From Pseudomonas maioricensis (GTDB taxonomy: Bacteria; Pseudomonadota; Gammaproteobacteria; Pseudomonadales; Pseudomonadaceae), in NCBI RefSeq assembly GCF_022790535.1, contig NZ_LOHG01000003.1, positions 36,208-95,248 on the forward strand: DNA of 59,041 bases, read 5' to 3'. This document shows, piece after piece, positions 48,988 through 56,272 of this stretch. Position numbers and translations under genes: made by a program. Position 1 is the first letter of the stretch. The number at the start of each line of letters is the position of its first letter. The notes beneath the pieces were generated by a model that was not told the DNA's origin, did not search any database, and saw only the letters and a list, made by a program, of their open reading frames with translations.

Positions 48988-49029
48988 ATCTTACTGAATA
49001 GATCGTACTTTGACAAGCAGCATGTCAAA
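48988..49029 (-). promoter_or_regulatory. Candidate rplM-rpsI promoter with an overlapping dyad
   Basis: TTGTCA (49016-49011) and TAAGAT (48993-48988) are 17 bases apart on the minus strand. The -35 box is half of the inverted repeat TTTGACA-N7-TGTCAAA (49009-49029), whose other half holds a second -35-like TTGACA. The transcript would have a leader of about 35 bases. Confidence 0.55.
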
Positions 49030-49200
49030 GGCAGCCGAGATACAGACGCTGCCGAGGGCTCGGGTCGGCGCATCTGTGGTACGGCAAAGATTTTCTCCGG
49101 CGGATGGAGCATCACTTCCACCGCAAAGAGCGCGGGATTATGCGGATTGCGAAATAAATTTCAACCTGCTTTTATGGTTCTCTTACCTGAGGAGAAGCAA

Positions 49201-50238
49201 ATGGACTATCGCCAACTTGGCAGAACCGACCTGAAAGTCAGTGCAATCTGCCTCGGCACCATGACCTGGGGCGAGCAAAACAGCCAGCCTGAAGCCTTTG
49301 CCCAGATCGAACGCGCCAAAGAGGCCGGTATCAACTTTCTTGATACCGCCGAGATGTACCCGGTTCCGCCGACAGCAGAAACCTATTCCGCCACCGAAAC
49401 CATCATCGGCAACTGGTTCAAGCAACAAGGTGACCGCGCCGACTGGATTCTGGCCAGCAAGATTGCCGGCCCAGGCAATGCCATCACCCATATCAGGGGT
49501 GGCAGCCTCAAGCACAATCGCGAGCATATAGTGGCGGCGCTCGACGCCAGCCTGGCCCGCCTGCAGACCGACTACCTCGACCTTTATCAGTTGCACTGGC
49601 CTGAGCGCAGCACCAACTTCTTCGGCAAACTGGGCTACACCCATAAAGAAGAAGACTTCACCCCGCTTGAAGAAACTCTTGAAGCGCTGGACGAACAGGT
49701 CAAGGCGGGCAAGATTCGCCACATCGGCCTGTCCAACGAGACGCCATGGGGCACCATGAAGTTTCTGCAACTGGCCGAAAGCCGTGGCTGGCCGCGGGCA
49801 GTGTCGATCCAGAACCCCTACAACCTGCTCAACCGCAGCTTTGAAGTGGGTCTGGCTGAAGTGGCCATTCGCGAACAGTGCGGGCTGCTGGCTTACTCGC
49901 CACTGGCGTTCGGCATGCTTTCAGGCAAATACGAGGGCGGTGCTCGCCCGGCCAAAGGTCGCCTGAGCCTTTACAGTCGTTTCACCCGCTACTTCAACCC
50001 GCAATCGGAAGCGGCTTGCAGCCGCTACGTTGCACTGGCTCGCGAGCATGGTCTGGAACCTACGCAGATGGCCCTCGCTTTCGTGACCCGCCAACCGTTC
50101 GTAACCAGCAACATCATTGGCGCCACCACTCTCGAGCAACTGGATAGCAATATCGCCAGCTTCGACCTGGAATTGTCCGACGAGGTGCTGGCCGGTATCG
50201 AGGCTATTCACAAGGATCACCCGAATCCCGCGCCGTAA
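49201..50238 (+). CDS. Tas-like NADP(H)-dependent aldo-keto reductase
   Basis: A 345-residue (alpha/beta)8-barrel reductase of the Tas/YghZ subfamily. It starts MDYRQLGRTDLKVSAICLGT with a strong GAGGAGAAGC ribosome-binding site. Catalytic residues appear in FLDTAEMYP (Asp and Tyr, about 44-52), the Lys in LASKIAGPG (about 88) and the His in LYQLHWPER (about 131). The NADP-binding C-terminus contains TSNIIGATTLEQL. E. coli Tas (346 residues) suppresses tyrosine auxotrophy under starvation; the natural substrate here is unknown. Confidence 0.92.
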   Translation: MDYRQLGRTDLKVSAICLGTMTWGEQNSQPEAFAQIERAKEAGINFLDTAEMYPVPPTAETYSATETIIGNWFKQQGDRADWILASKIAGPGNAITHIRGGSLKHNREHIVAALDASLARLQTDYLDLYQLHWPERSTNFFGKLGYTHKEEDFTPLEETLEALDEQVKAGKIRHIGLSNETPWGTMKFLQLAESRGWPRAVSIQNPYNLLNRSFEVGLAEVAIREQCGLLAYSPLAFGMLSGKYEGGARPAKGRLSLYSRFTRYFNPQSEAACSRYVALAREHGLEPTQMALAFVTRQPFVTSNIIGATTLEQLDSNIASFDLELSDEVLAGIEAIHKDHPNPAP

Positions 50239-50268
50239 CACACAGTAGGCTTAGCGCTATATGGACCC

Positions 50269-50358
50269 GTGGGAGCGAATTCATTCGCGAAAGCGATCGT
50301 ACATATGATGGGAATGCATCGAATGTATCGGCCCCTTCGCGAATGAATTCGCTCCCAC
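50269..50358. repeat. REP-type palindrome (GTGGGAGCGAATTCATTCGCGAA)
   Basis: Perfect 23-base arms (50269-50291 and 50336-50358) are separated by 44 bases, between the convergent aldo-keto reductase and acyl-CoA dehydrogenase genes. The GAATTCATTCGCGAA core is, in my recollection, typical of P. syringae-group REPs. Confidence 0.9.
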
Positions 50359-50378
50359 AGGCTTAACTCCTCTGACTC

Positions 50379-51515
50379 TTACAAATTCCGGGCAATGATT
50401 TCTTTCATGATTTCATTGGTCCCCGCATAAATCCGCTGCACTCGGGCATCAGCCCACGCACGTGCAATCGGGTATTCCCACATAAATCCGTAACCGCCAT
50501 GCAACTGCACGCATTCGTCGAGCACCTTGCACTGCAGGTCGGTCGCCCAGTACTTGGCCATCGCGGCAGTCGGCACATCCAGCTTGCCCTGTAGGTGCAG
50601 CTCCAGACAGCGATCAATGAAAACCCTGCCGATCTGAATCTCGGTGGCGATTTCAGCCAGCTTGAAGCGCGTGTTCTGGAAGTCGGCAATCGCCTTGCCG
50701 AAGGCCTTGCGTTCGCGGGTGTAATCCAGCGTCCATTGCAGCGCGGCTTCTGCTGAGGAAACGGCTCCGATGGCAACCGTCAGCCGCTCCTGAGGCAACT
50801 CCTGCATCAGGTAGGCAAAGCCCATACCCGCCTGCCCCAACAAGTTTTCCCTGGGAACACGCACGTCCTGAAAGAACAGCTCCGACGTGTCCTGAGCCTT
50901 CATTCCCACCTTCTCCAGCCGCTTGCCTTTAGCAAACCCGGGCGTACTGGCTTCCACCAGAAACAGACTGGTGCCCTTGGCCCCGGCAGACGGATCGGTC
51001 TTGGCGACGACAATCACAAGGTCAGCCAGATAACCGTTGGTGATGAAAGTCTTGGAGCCATTGATCACGTATTCGTCGCCATCCCGCACGGCGGTGGTTT
51101 TAACACCCTGTAAGTCTGACCCTGCACCTGGCTCGGTCATCGCGATCGCAGTGACCAACTCCCCCGAAACCAGCTTGGGCAGATACTTGAACTTCAATGC
51201 CTCACTGCCGTAATGCAGGATGTAAGGCGCAACGATATCCGAATGCAGGGAAAAGCCGATGCCCGTCAAACCTAGCCGACCGATTTCCTCGATTACCACG
51301 GTGCTGAACAGGAAATCTGCCGCCATGCCGCCGTACTCTTCAGGCAGGTGCGAGCACAACATGCCCTGCTCTCCCGCCTTGTTCCACAGCTGACGGTCGA
51401 TGCAGCCCTGCTTCTCCCATTGCCCGTGAAAGGGCGCAGCTTCTTGTTCGAGGAATTTGCGGACGCTCTCGCGGAACAACTCATGCTCTGAACTGAATAA
51501 AGTTCTGGGGATCAT
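50379..51515 (-). CDS. Acyl-CoA dehydrogenase
   Basis: A 378-residue FAD enzyme that oxidises acyl-CoA to enoyl-CoA. Signatures: VTAIAMTEPGAGSDLQGVKT (about 124-143), NGSKTFITNGYLADL (about 152), QERLTVAIGAVSSAEAAL (about 241) and QLHGGYGFMWEYPIARAW (about 339), followed by IYAGTNEIMKEIIAR. The catalytic base of the short/medium/long-chain class (Glu in YAGTNEIM) is present. It is divergent from the GlxA-type regulator. Chain-length preference cannot be told. Confidence 0.93.
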   Translation of the reverse strand: MIPRTLFSSEHELFRESVRKFLEQEAAPFHGQWEKQGCIDRQLWNKAGEQGMLCSHLPEEYGGMAADFLFSTVVIEEIGRLGLTGIGFSLHSDIVAPYILHYGSEALKFKYLPKLVSGELVTAIAMTEPGAGSDLQGVKTTAVRDGDEYVINGSKTFITNGYLADLVIVVAKTDPSAGAKGTSLFLVEASTPGFAKGKRLEKVGMKAQDTSELFFQDVRVPRENLLGQAGMGFAYLMQELPQERLTVAIGAVSSAEAALQWTLDYTRERKAFGKAIADFQNTRFKLAEIATEIQIGRVFIDRCLELHLQGKLDVPTAAMAKYWATDLQCKVLDECVQLHGGYGFMWEYPIARAWADARVQRIYAGTNEIMKEIIARNL

Positions 51516-51671
51516 TCGGCACCTGCCTGGCTGGGGAAGCCGGATCGTAAAGCCGGGATTGGCTTGCAGAGCCTATGCCCGCCACCGGCAAGAGGACACT
51601 GGACACACCCGCCAAAAAATAAGACGATCCAGCCGCTATCTGACTAATCTCCCATATAAGAACAACAGAAT

Positions 51672-52667
51672 ATGTCGACTCACGCCTCCGCGCCCTTGCG
51701 GCGCGTCAGCATCCTGGCCATTGACGGGGTGTTCGCTTCTACATTGATGCAAGCCAAGGATTTCTTTCACCTAGCAGCCCTGCGTTACAGCAAACAACTG
51801 GGCCAGGGCAGAGTTCCTGCGTTCGAAACGCGACTGGTCAGCCCCGACGGCAAGCCGGTGCGCAGCTTCAGCGACGTCGTACTGCCGGTCGACGGGGACC
51901 TCGACCAGAGTGACGTCATAGTAATCCCGGCATTCTGGGATAACTTCGACGCCCTTCGCTTGCGATATCCGCAAGTCATTCCGTGGTTACGTGAACAGCA
52001 TGCCAATGGCGCAGTGCTATGCGGCGAAGCCAGCGGCGTTTTCTGGCTGGCTGAGTCCGGCCTGCTGGACGGTAAGGAAGCTACAACCTATTGGCGATTC
52101 TTCAACGACTTTGGTGAGCGTTTTCCGAAGGTTCTGTTGAATCAGGAGAAACACCTCACAGACGCCGATAATCTGTACTGCGCAGGCGGCACTACCTCAG
52201 CGTGTGACCTGTACATTTATCTGATTGAGCGCTTCTGCGGTGCCAATGTCGCGCAAGCCGTTGCCCGCGACATTCTGTATGAAGTACAGCGTAACTATGC
52301 GCCCGGCCGTATGGGCTTCGGCGGGCAAAAACTGCATCAGGACGTCGTGATTCTGCAGATTCAGCATTGGCTGGAAGAGCATTTCGCCGACAAGTTCCGC
52401 TTCGAAGATGTCGCCCGCAATCACGGCATGAGCATCCGCAACTTCATGCGCCGCTTCCAGACAGCCACCGGCGACAAGCCGTTACACTACCTGCAGCGTC
52501 TACGCATCGAAACCGCCAAAGGCCTGCTGTCAGGTACACGCAAGAGCATCAAGACCATCAGCTACGAAGTAGGCTACGACGACGCCAGCTTCTTCGCCCG
52601 CCTGTTTCGTCAACACACGGAGTTGTCGCCAAATCAGTATCGCCAGCAGTTTCAGCAGGCTGCTTAA
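51672..52667 (+). CDS. GlxA-type AraC family transcriptional regulator (DJ-1/PfpI plus HTH)
   Basis: A 331-residue regulator. The N-terminal DJ-1/PfpI-like domain (about 8-190) keeps the nucleophile-elbow Cys in AVLCGEASGVFWLAESGLL (residue about 118). The C-terminal AraC HTH (about 225-325) has FRFEDVARNHGMSIRNFMRRFQ and KTISYEVGYDDASFFARLFR. Relatives control amino-acid, carnitine or quaternary-amine catabolism in pseudomonads. It is divergent from the acyl-CoA dehydrogenase, which it may regulate, though this is inference from position. Confidence 0.9.
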   Translation: MSTHASAPLRRVSILAIDGVFASTLMQAKDFFHLAALRYSKQLGQGRVPAFETRLVSPDGKPVRSFSDVVLPVDGDLDQSDVIVIPAFWDNFDALRLRYPQVIPWLREQHANGAVLCGEASGVFWLAESGLLDGKEATTYWRFFNDFGERFPKVLLNQEKHLTDADNLYCAGGTTSACDLYIYLIERFCGANVAQAVARDILYEVQRNYAPGRMGFGGQKLHQDVVILQIQHWLEEHFADKFRFEDVARNHGMSIRNFMRRFQTATGDKPLHYLQRLRIETAKGLLSGTRKSIKTISYEVGYDDASFFARLFRQHTELSPNQYRQQFQQAA

Positions 52668-52678
52668 CGGTTATAACC

Positions 52679-52763
52679 AAGGAGCGAGCTTGCTCGCGAT
52701 AGCGCTGTGTCAGTTGCATATTCACATGCAGACACAACGCTATCGCGAGCAAGCTCACTCCTA
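52679..52763. repeat. REP-type palindrome (GGAGCGAGCTTGCTCGCGATAG)
   Basis: Two inverted arms of 33 bases with three mismatches (52679-52711 and 52731-52763). The core GAGCTTGCTCGCGATAGCG is a P. fluorescens-type REP. It sits at the left boundary of the accessory bacteriocin locus. Confidence 0.88.
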
Positions 52764-52846
52764 CAGGACTAATGCACCCGTTAGAAGAGGATAATGGCGC
52801 TACCTCCCCAAAGGCTGACCGTATATGGCCAGCCTCTGGCGGTGAG

Positions 52847-53299
52847 TTATGAGCGAGTTGATTCAGTAAGCCTGGAAAACAACATCGGGGTTTGCAGGAC
52901 GACCACGCTATAGATGAAGGCTGCCGCAATCGTTTCCCAGCCTTTCAAGTTGCACCACAAGCCAATAGCCACGAAACCTGCCGTAGCGAAAAGTGGAAGT
53001 TGCAAAATCACTACAATGAAAATCCTCGGCAATCTAAGTATTCGCCACCTTGCTATCCATATTGCAAGCACATACAAGATCACCGTCACAAACATCCAGG
53101 CTGACGCAATAACAAAGAGTGCGAATAGGGGCGGCATCGCATCCCCATCCTCAGGCCCAAGCTCGAGCCCCACTTTTATCACGTGGAAAGCTGCCATAAT
53201 CGAAGCTGCACAGTACTCAGCCCCGATGATAAGCGCTGTCCAGAAAAATGATTTGCCCTTCATTATGATTACGCGCAATTTGCCACTCCGCTTGCTCAC
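52847..53299 (-). CDS. Second (orphan) immunity-like four-helix membrane protein
   Basis: A 150-residue membrane protein from GTG 53299, which has a GGGGG ribosome-binding site (53304-53308); an ATG at 53263 (138 residues) and one at 53317 lack any. Four hydrophobic segments lie at roughly residues 20-40, 58-80, 90-112 and 118-140. It is clearly a paralogue of the protein at 53630-54058: both share IIGxEYxAA, FH, a WxxRWRI segment, Q-P, LWxNL and VLQTPxLxSRL. It does not overlap any toxin gene and has a copy of the toxin's upstream repeat (53391-53513). It is probably an immunity protein of the same kind, retained or duplicated to widen protection. The sequence is AT-richer than its flanks. 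Confidence 0.75.
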   Translation of the reverse strand: MSKRSGKLRVIIMKGKSFFWTALIIGAEYCAASIMAAFHVIKVGLELGPEDGDAMPPLFALFVIASAWMFVTVILYVLAIWIARWRILRLPRIFIVVILQLPLFATAGFVAIGLWCNLKGWETIAAAFIYSVVVLQTPMLFSRLTESTRS

Positions 53300-53390
53300 A
53301 ATGCCCCCAGAAAACATGGATCGTTAACGGATATTTGACCAAACTTTTAATTATGCCAGTAGAAAGCCGCCCCAGACCAATAAATATAAT

Positions 53391-53517
53391 CTGCAGGAGG
53401 AATACAATTAGACAACGACCATCATACTTGTAAGCCCTATCCTTGATAGCCTGCAGGAAATATCCCAGACGGGATAAAATCAAGCCGTAAAAAAGCCCAC
53501 ATCATGTGGGCTTTTTT
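53391..53517. repeat. Direct repeat copy A (terminator plus conserved upstream region)
   Basis: This copy is alignable with 54978-55097. Shared landmarks with small indels are AATACAATTA-ACAACG (53401), GCAGGAAATATCC (53453-53465) and the hairpin GCCCACATCATGTGGGC (53495-53511). It lies between the two immunity-like genes, ending the toxin operon on one side and preceding the second immunity gene on the other. It fills the 53300-53629 gap. Confidence 0.85.
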
Positions 53518-53518
53518 T
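53489..53518. terminator. Terminator of the bacteriocin-immunity operon
   Basis: GCCCACAT and ATGTGGGC (53495-53511) pair around a single central C, in practice a 6-bp stem with a 5-base loop, flanked by A- and T-runs on both strands. It lies about 110 bases past the first immunity gene. The same hairpin occurs after zapE. Confidence 0.85.
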
Positions 53519-53629
53519 CAACACAGAAAGAAACTTCAGTTAATCAGTTAGCTGATAGAGCGCAACAAACCAAGCACACTCCATTCACATCCGCCCCTAC
53601 TCGCCTAGCGAGTTCTAAGAGTGAATCGA

Positions 53630-54058
53630 TCAGCGAGTGTCCAAAAGTCTGGAGATCAGCACTGGGGTCTGTAGCACGATCAGACTAGCAATACACGCAG
53701 CAGCGACAGCTTCTAGCGAGGCCAGATTTACCCAAAGCACTACCGCGAGCAGCACGGCTGTTAACAATACAGGAAACTGTAGGGCAACTACTATTCCAAT
53801 TAGCAACCGCTTAGGAATTCTCCATCGCACCACCCATATTCCGAGCAGGTATAAAACCAGCGCCCCACCCCCAACGAAAGCGATGGCAATCATCTCGAAA
53901 AAGGACGATGGAAGCTCACCCATCTCACCATATAATTTAAAGCTTAACTTTAAATAATGAAACAGGGTCAGAACCATAGCGGCAACATATTCGACACCGA
54001 TAATCATCGCAGCTCGAGAAAACGCTCTAGTCAATCCAGCTCGATCCTTGCCACTCAT
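53630..54058 (-). CDS. Putative immunity protein to the colicin M-like bacteriocin
   Basis: A 142-residue membrane protein with four hydrophobic segments (about 15-37, 53-75, 82-110 and 112-133) and no signal peptide. Its ATG overlaps the toxin stop as TAATG, so it is made together with the toxin. Its paralogue is encoded at 52847-53299. Immunity to ColM-like bacteriocins in Pseudomonas has been assigned to small integral inner-membrane proteins unrelated to the periplasmic Cmi of colicin M; this fits that picture, but I cannot confirm the exact family. It would act at the periplasmic membrane face, where lipid II is hydrolysed. Confidence 0.78.
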   Translation of the reverse strand: MSGKDRAGLTRAFSRAAMIIGVEYVAAMVLTLFHYLKLSFKLYGEMGELPSSFFEMIAIAFVGGGALVLYLLGIWVVRWRIPKRLLIGIVVALQFPVLLTAVLLAVVLWVNLASLEAVAAACIASLIVLQTPVLISRLLDTR

Positions 54059-54891
54059 TAAAGCTGCCCACTCGCTGAAACTGAAATCTCTCCCGGTAAG
54101 CGAATTGTGAAAGGCTCTCTTATCAACGGTCTAAGCATCGCAGTTCCGAGTTCTGCCATTCCACTGCGATGAGTAGAACTATTAGCATCAAAAAGATCAT
54201 CAAAAGCTTTCAACGTCCCGTTATTTAAAATCCAGGCACCGGATTGACTCTTTTGAAGTTCGCCCTGCGCTCTCAACGTGATATATCCCAATGCGCCACC
54301 CGTAGAATACGAGTCATCATAAGTATTATGTGATACCCGCTGATCAATTGTTGAATTACCGACTGGAGCTTGCCTGACGGCGTCCATAAAAGCCTGCTTG
54401 CTCGATAGGTCGACAGAAATACCCGTCCGATTAAGCGGGAAATCCATGGGCTCGCCACTACCGAACATCGCGTGTGTTAAAGCATGAATCGCCGTCAAAT
54501 AGTCTCCGGAAAGCTGTCGATTACCCGGCGGATAAGGCATTGTGTCGTGAGGGTTATACAAAAATGGCACTGCGGTGTTACAGGCCTGATCATAGGCTGC
54601 TAATAGTGGTTGACCTTGTGCATGCAACAGATCCGCATAAGCAAGAATGCGCATTTCAGTCAATACGTTAATGTGCAATCCGCCAGAAGAATTCATCAGA
54701 GCCTGAAACGTCCCCCGCCAGTTCGGACTGCAATAGCCGTCACGCTTTTGTATCATCTGCCAGTTAAGCGGGTTGTTGACTCTATAAGGAAACTCCTCCC
54801 CCGATGGGCTATACCCACCACTGGTCAGACCGTAAGGATCGCCCCTCTGGGGACGCGCTCGTATAAAGGATGGAGGTAATTCAGTTGGCAT
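54058..54891 (-). CDS. Colicin M-family (syringacin M-like) lipid II-degrading bacteriocin
   Basis: A 277-residue secreted-type toxin without a signal peptide. The C-terminal catalytic motif reads DDLFDANSSTHR (Asp231, Asp232, Phe234, Asp235, His241, Arg242) and aligns residue for residue with the colicin M set D225, D226, Y228, D229, H235 and R236; only the Tyr is Phe. ColM enzymes cut lipid II between undecaprenol and pyrophosphate in the periplasm, stopping wall synthesis. Length (ColM 271, syringacin M 276 from memory) and the catalytic Asp number match syringacin M. The N-terminal receptor/translocation part (1-45) is Pro-rich with no obvious TonB box. AAGGAT lies 8 bases before the ATG, with a weak candidate promoter TTGAGC-N18-TACTAA (54940-54911). 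No lysis gene is present. Confidence 0.87.
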   Translation of the reverse strand: MPTELPPSFIRARPQRGDPYGLTSGGYSPSGEEFPYRVNNPLNWQMIQKRDGYCSPNWRGTFQALMNSSGGLHINVLTEMRILAYADLLHAQGQPLLAAYDQACNTAVPFLYNPHDTMPYPPGNRQLSGDYLTAIHALTHAMFGSGEPMDFPLNRTGISVDLSSKQAFMDAVRQAPVGNSTIDQRVSHNTYDDSYSTGGALGYITLRAQGELQKSQSGAWILNNGTLKAFDDLFDANSSTHRSGMAELGTAMLRPLIREPFTIRLPGEISVSASGQL

Positions 54892-54977
54892 TTTTAAATC
54901 CTTCGTAGTTTTAGTATTGAAATATCAGAAAAAAGCTCAAGTACCCCTTAAGCCATCTACCAATCAATCAATAGAAT

Positions 54978-55097
54978 CCACGGAAGAAATACAATTAAAC
55001 AACGCCGACTACGCTTGTAGAATTCATCCTCAATAATTGCAGGAAATATCCTACCTATAAAATAATGATCAAAAAAAAGCCCACATCATGTGGGCTT
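54978..55097. repeat. Direct repeat copy B (zapE terminator plus upstream region of the bacteriocin)
   Basis: This copy is alignable with 53391-53517: AATACAATTA-ACAACG (54988), GCAGGAAATATCC (55039-55051) and hairpin GCCCACATCATGTGGGC (55079-55095). Distances between landmarks differ by only one or two bases between copies. It separates zapE from the bacteriocin gene. Confidence 0.85.
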
Positions 55098-55104
55098 TGA
55101 TCAA
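55069..55104 (-). terminator. Rho-independent terminator after zapE
   Basis: The hairpin GCCCACAT-C-ATGTGGGC, extended by GATCAAAG/CTTTTTTTTGATC pairing, is followed by eight T on the minus strand. It lies just past the zapE stop and is the sister of the hairpin at 53495. Confidence 0.85.
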
Positions 55105-55116
55105 TCATCCTGGCTA

Positions 55117-56211
55117 TTACGGCTTATGCGCTCTGGACAGGAACTCATGGGACTGCATTTCGAGCAACCGGCTCAAGGTCCGCTGGAACTCGAAGTTCAA
55201 ACGGCCGCCGGTATACAGGTCTTTCAACTCGACTTCGGCCGAGATGATCAACTTGACGTTACGGTCGTAGAATTCGTCGACCATGTTGATAAAACGTCGG
55301 GCGATGTCGTCGGTGGTGACGCTCATCTGCTCTACGCCACTGAGCAACACAGCGTGGTAGATCTTGCCCAGTTCGATGTAATCGTTCTGGCTGCGTGGGC
55401 CGTCGCACAGTTCACGGAAGTCGAACCAGGCCACGTCATCACAAGTACGCAGGGCACGGATTTCACGATTCTCGACCATCAATACGTCATTCTCGATGGT
55501 CTGCGCGCAATCCGGCGTCAGCGCCTTGAAGCTCTTGCGCAGACTTTCCTGTGCAGCTTCATCCAGCGGGAAGTGGAACAGCTCAGCCTGCTCAAGGTGA
55601 CGCAGGCGATAGTCCACGCCGCTGTCGACGTTGACGATTTCGGTGTTCTGCTTGATCAGCGCAATGGCCGGCAGGAAGCGCGCGCGTTGCAGGCCGTCCT
55701 TGTACAAACCGTCCGGCACGATGTTCGAGGTCGCAACCAGCGTCACACCGTTTCTGAACAGCTCTTCCATCAGGGTGCCGAGGATCATGGCGTCGGTGAT
55801 GTCCGACACGAAAAACTCATCGAAACAGATCACCCGCGCCTCATCGGAAAAGCGCCTGGCGATGATGGTCAGCGGGTTTTTCTCGCCCTTGAGGGTCCGC
55901 ATCTCTTCGTGCACGCGCTTCATGAAGCGGTGGAAGTGAGTCCGAACCTTCTGCTCGAACGGCAGGGCTTCGAAGAAGGTATCAACCAGGTACGTCTTGC
56001 CCCGGCCTACCCCGCCCCAGAAGTACAAGCCCTTGACCGGCGCCTGTTCCTTCTTGCCGAACAGCTTGCCGAACATGCCCGGCTTGCTCTGATTGGCGGC
56101 CACCAGATCGTCATACAGACGCTGCAGATGACGCACAGCAGTTTCCTGCGCCGCATCATGGAAGAAATCAGGGCGTTTCAGATCAGCTTGGTATCGTTCT
56201 AGAGGGGTCAT
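55117..56211 (-). CDS. zapE: ZapE, AAA+-like cell division ATPase (AFG1 family)
   Basis: ZapE is an FtsZ-associated ATPase of the AFG1/LACE1 family that acts during constriction. The 364 residues from MTPLERYQADLKRPDF (ATG 56211; a TTG four codons upstream is less likely) contain Walker A GGVGRGKTYLVD (about 66-77), Walker B VICFDEFFVSD (about 130), the arginine-finger region and VATSNIVPDGLYKDGL (about 160). It is adjacent to trpS and ends at the repeat carrying the bacteriocin module. Confidence 0.95.
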   Translation of the reverse strand: MTPLERYQADLKRPDFFHDAAQETAVRHLQRLYDDLVAANQSKPGMFGKLFGKKEQAPVKGLYFWGGVGRGKTYLVDTFFEALPFEQKVRTHFHRFMKRVHEEMRTLKGEKNPLTIIARRFSDEARVICFDEFFVSDITDAMILGTLMEELFRNGVTLVATSNIVPDGLYKDGLQRARFLPAIALIKQNTEIVNVDSGVDYRLRHLEQAELFHFPLDEAAQESLRKSFKALTPDCAQTIENDVLMVENREIRALRTCDDVAWFDFRELCDGPRSQNDYIELGKIYHAVLLSGVEQMSVTTDDIARRFINMVDEFYDRNVKLIISAEVELKDLYTGGRLNFEFQRTLSRLLEMQSHEFLSRAHKP

Positions 56212-56229
56212 ATTCGCTAACAAGGCAAC

Positions 56230-56262
56230 AAAAACGGGCCGTCACTGTAGCGACGGCCCGAC
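56230..56262 (-). terminator. Rho-independent terminator after trpS
   Basis: A 9-bp stem CGGGCCGTC/GACGGCCCG (56235-56243 with 56252-56260) and an 8-base loop are followed by TTTTTG on the minus strand, just past the trpS stop. Confidence 0.88.
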
Positions 56263-56272
56263 AGATTGGCAA

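Noticed and set aside
53217..53483. 88-codon open frame on the minus strand overlapping the second immunity gene
   Set aside because: No ribosome-binding site, and it covers the direct repeat and the start of the immunity gene in another frame; not protein-like.
54892..55070. LexA/SOS box upstream of the bacteriocin
   Set aside because: No CTG-N10-CAG palindrome of the Pseudomonas LexA type was found, so SOS control is not supported by sequence.
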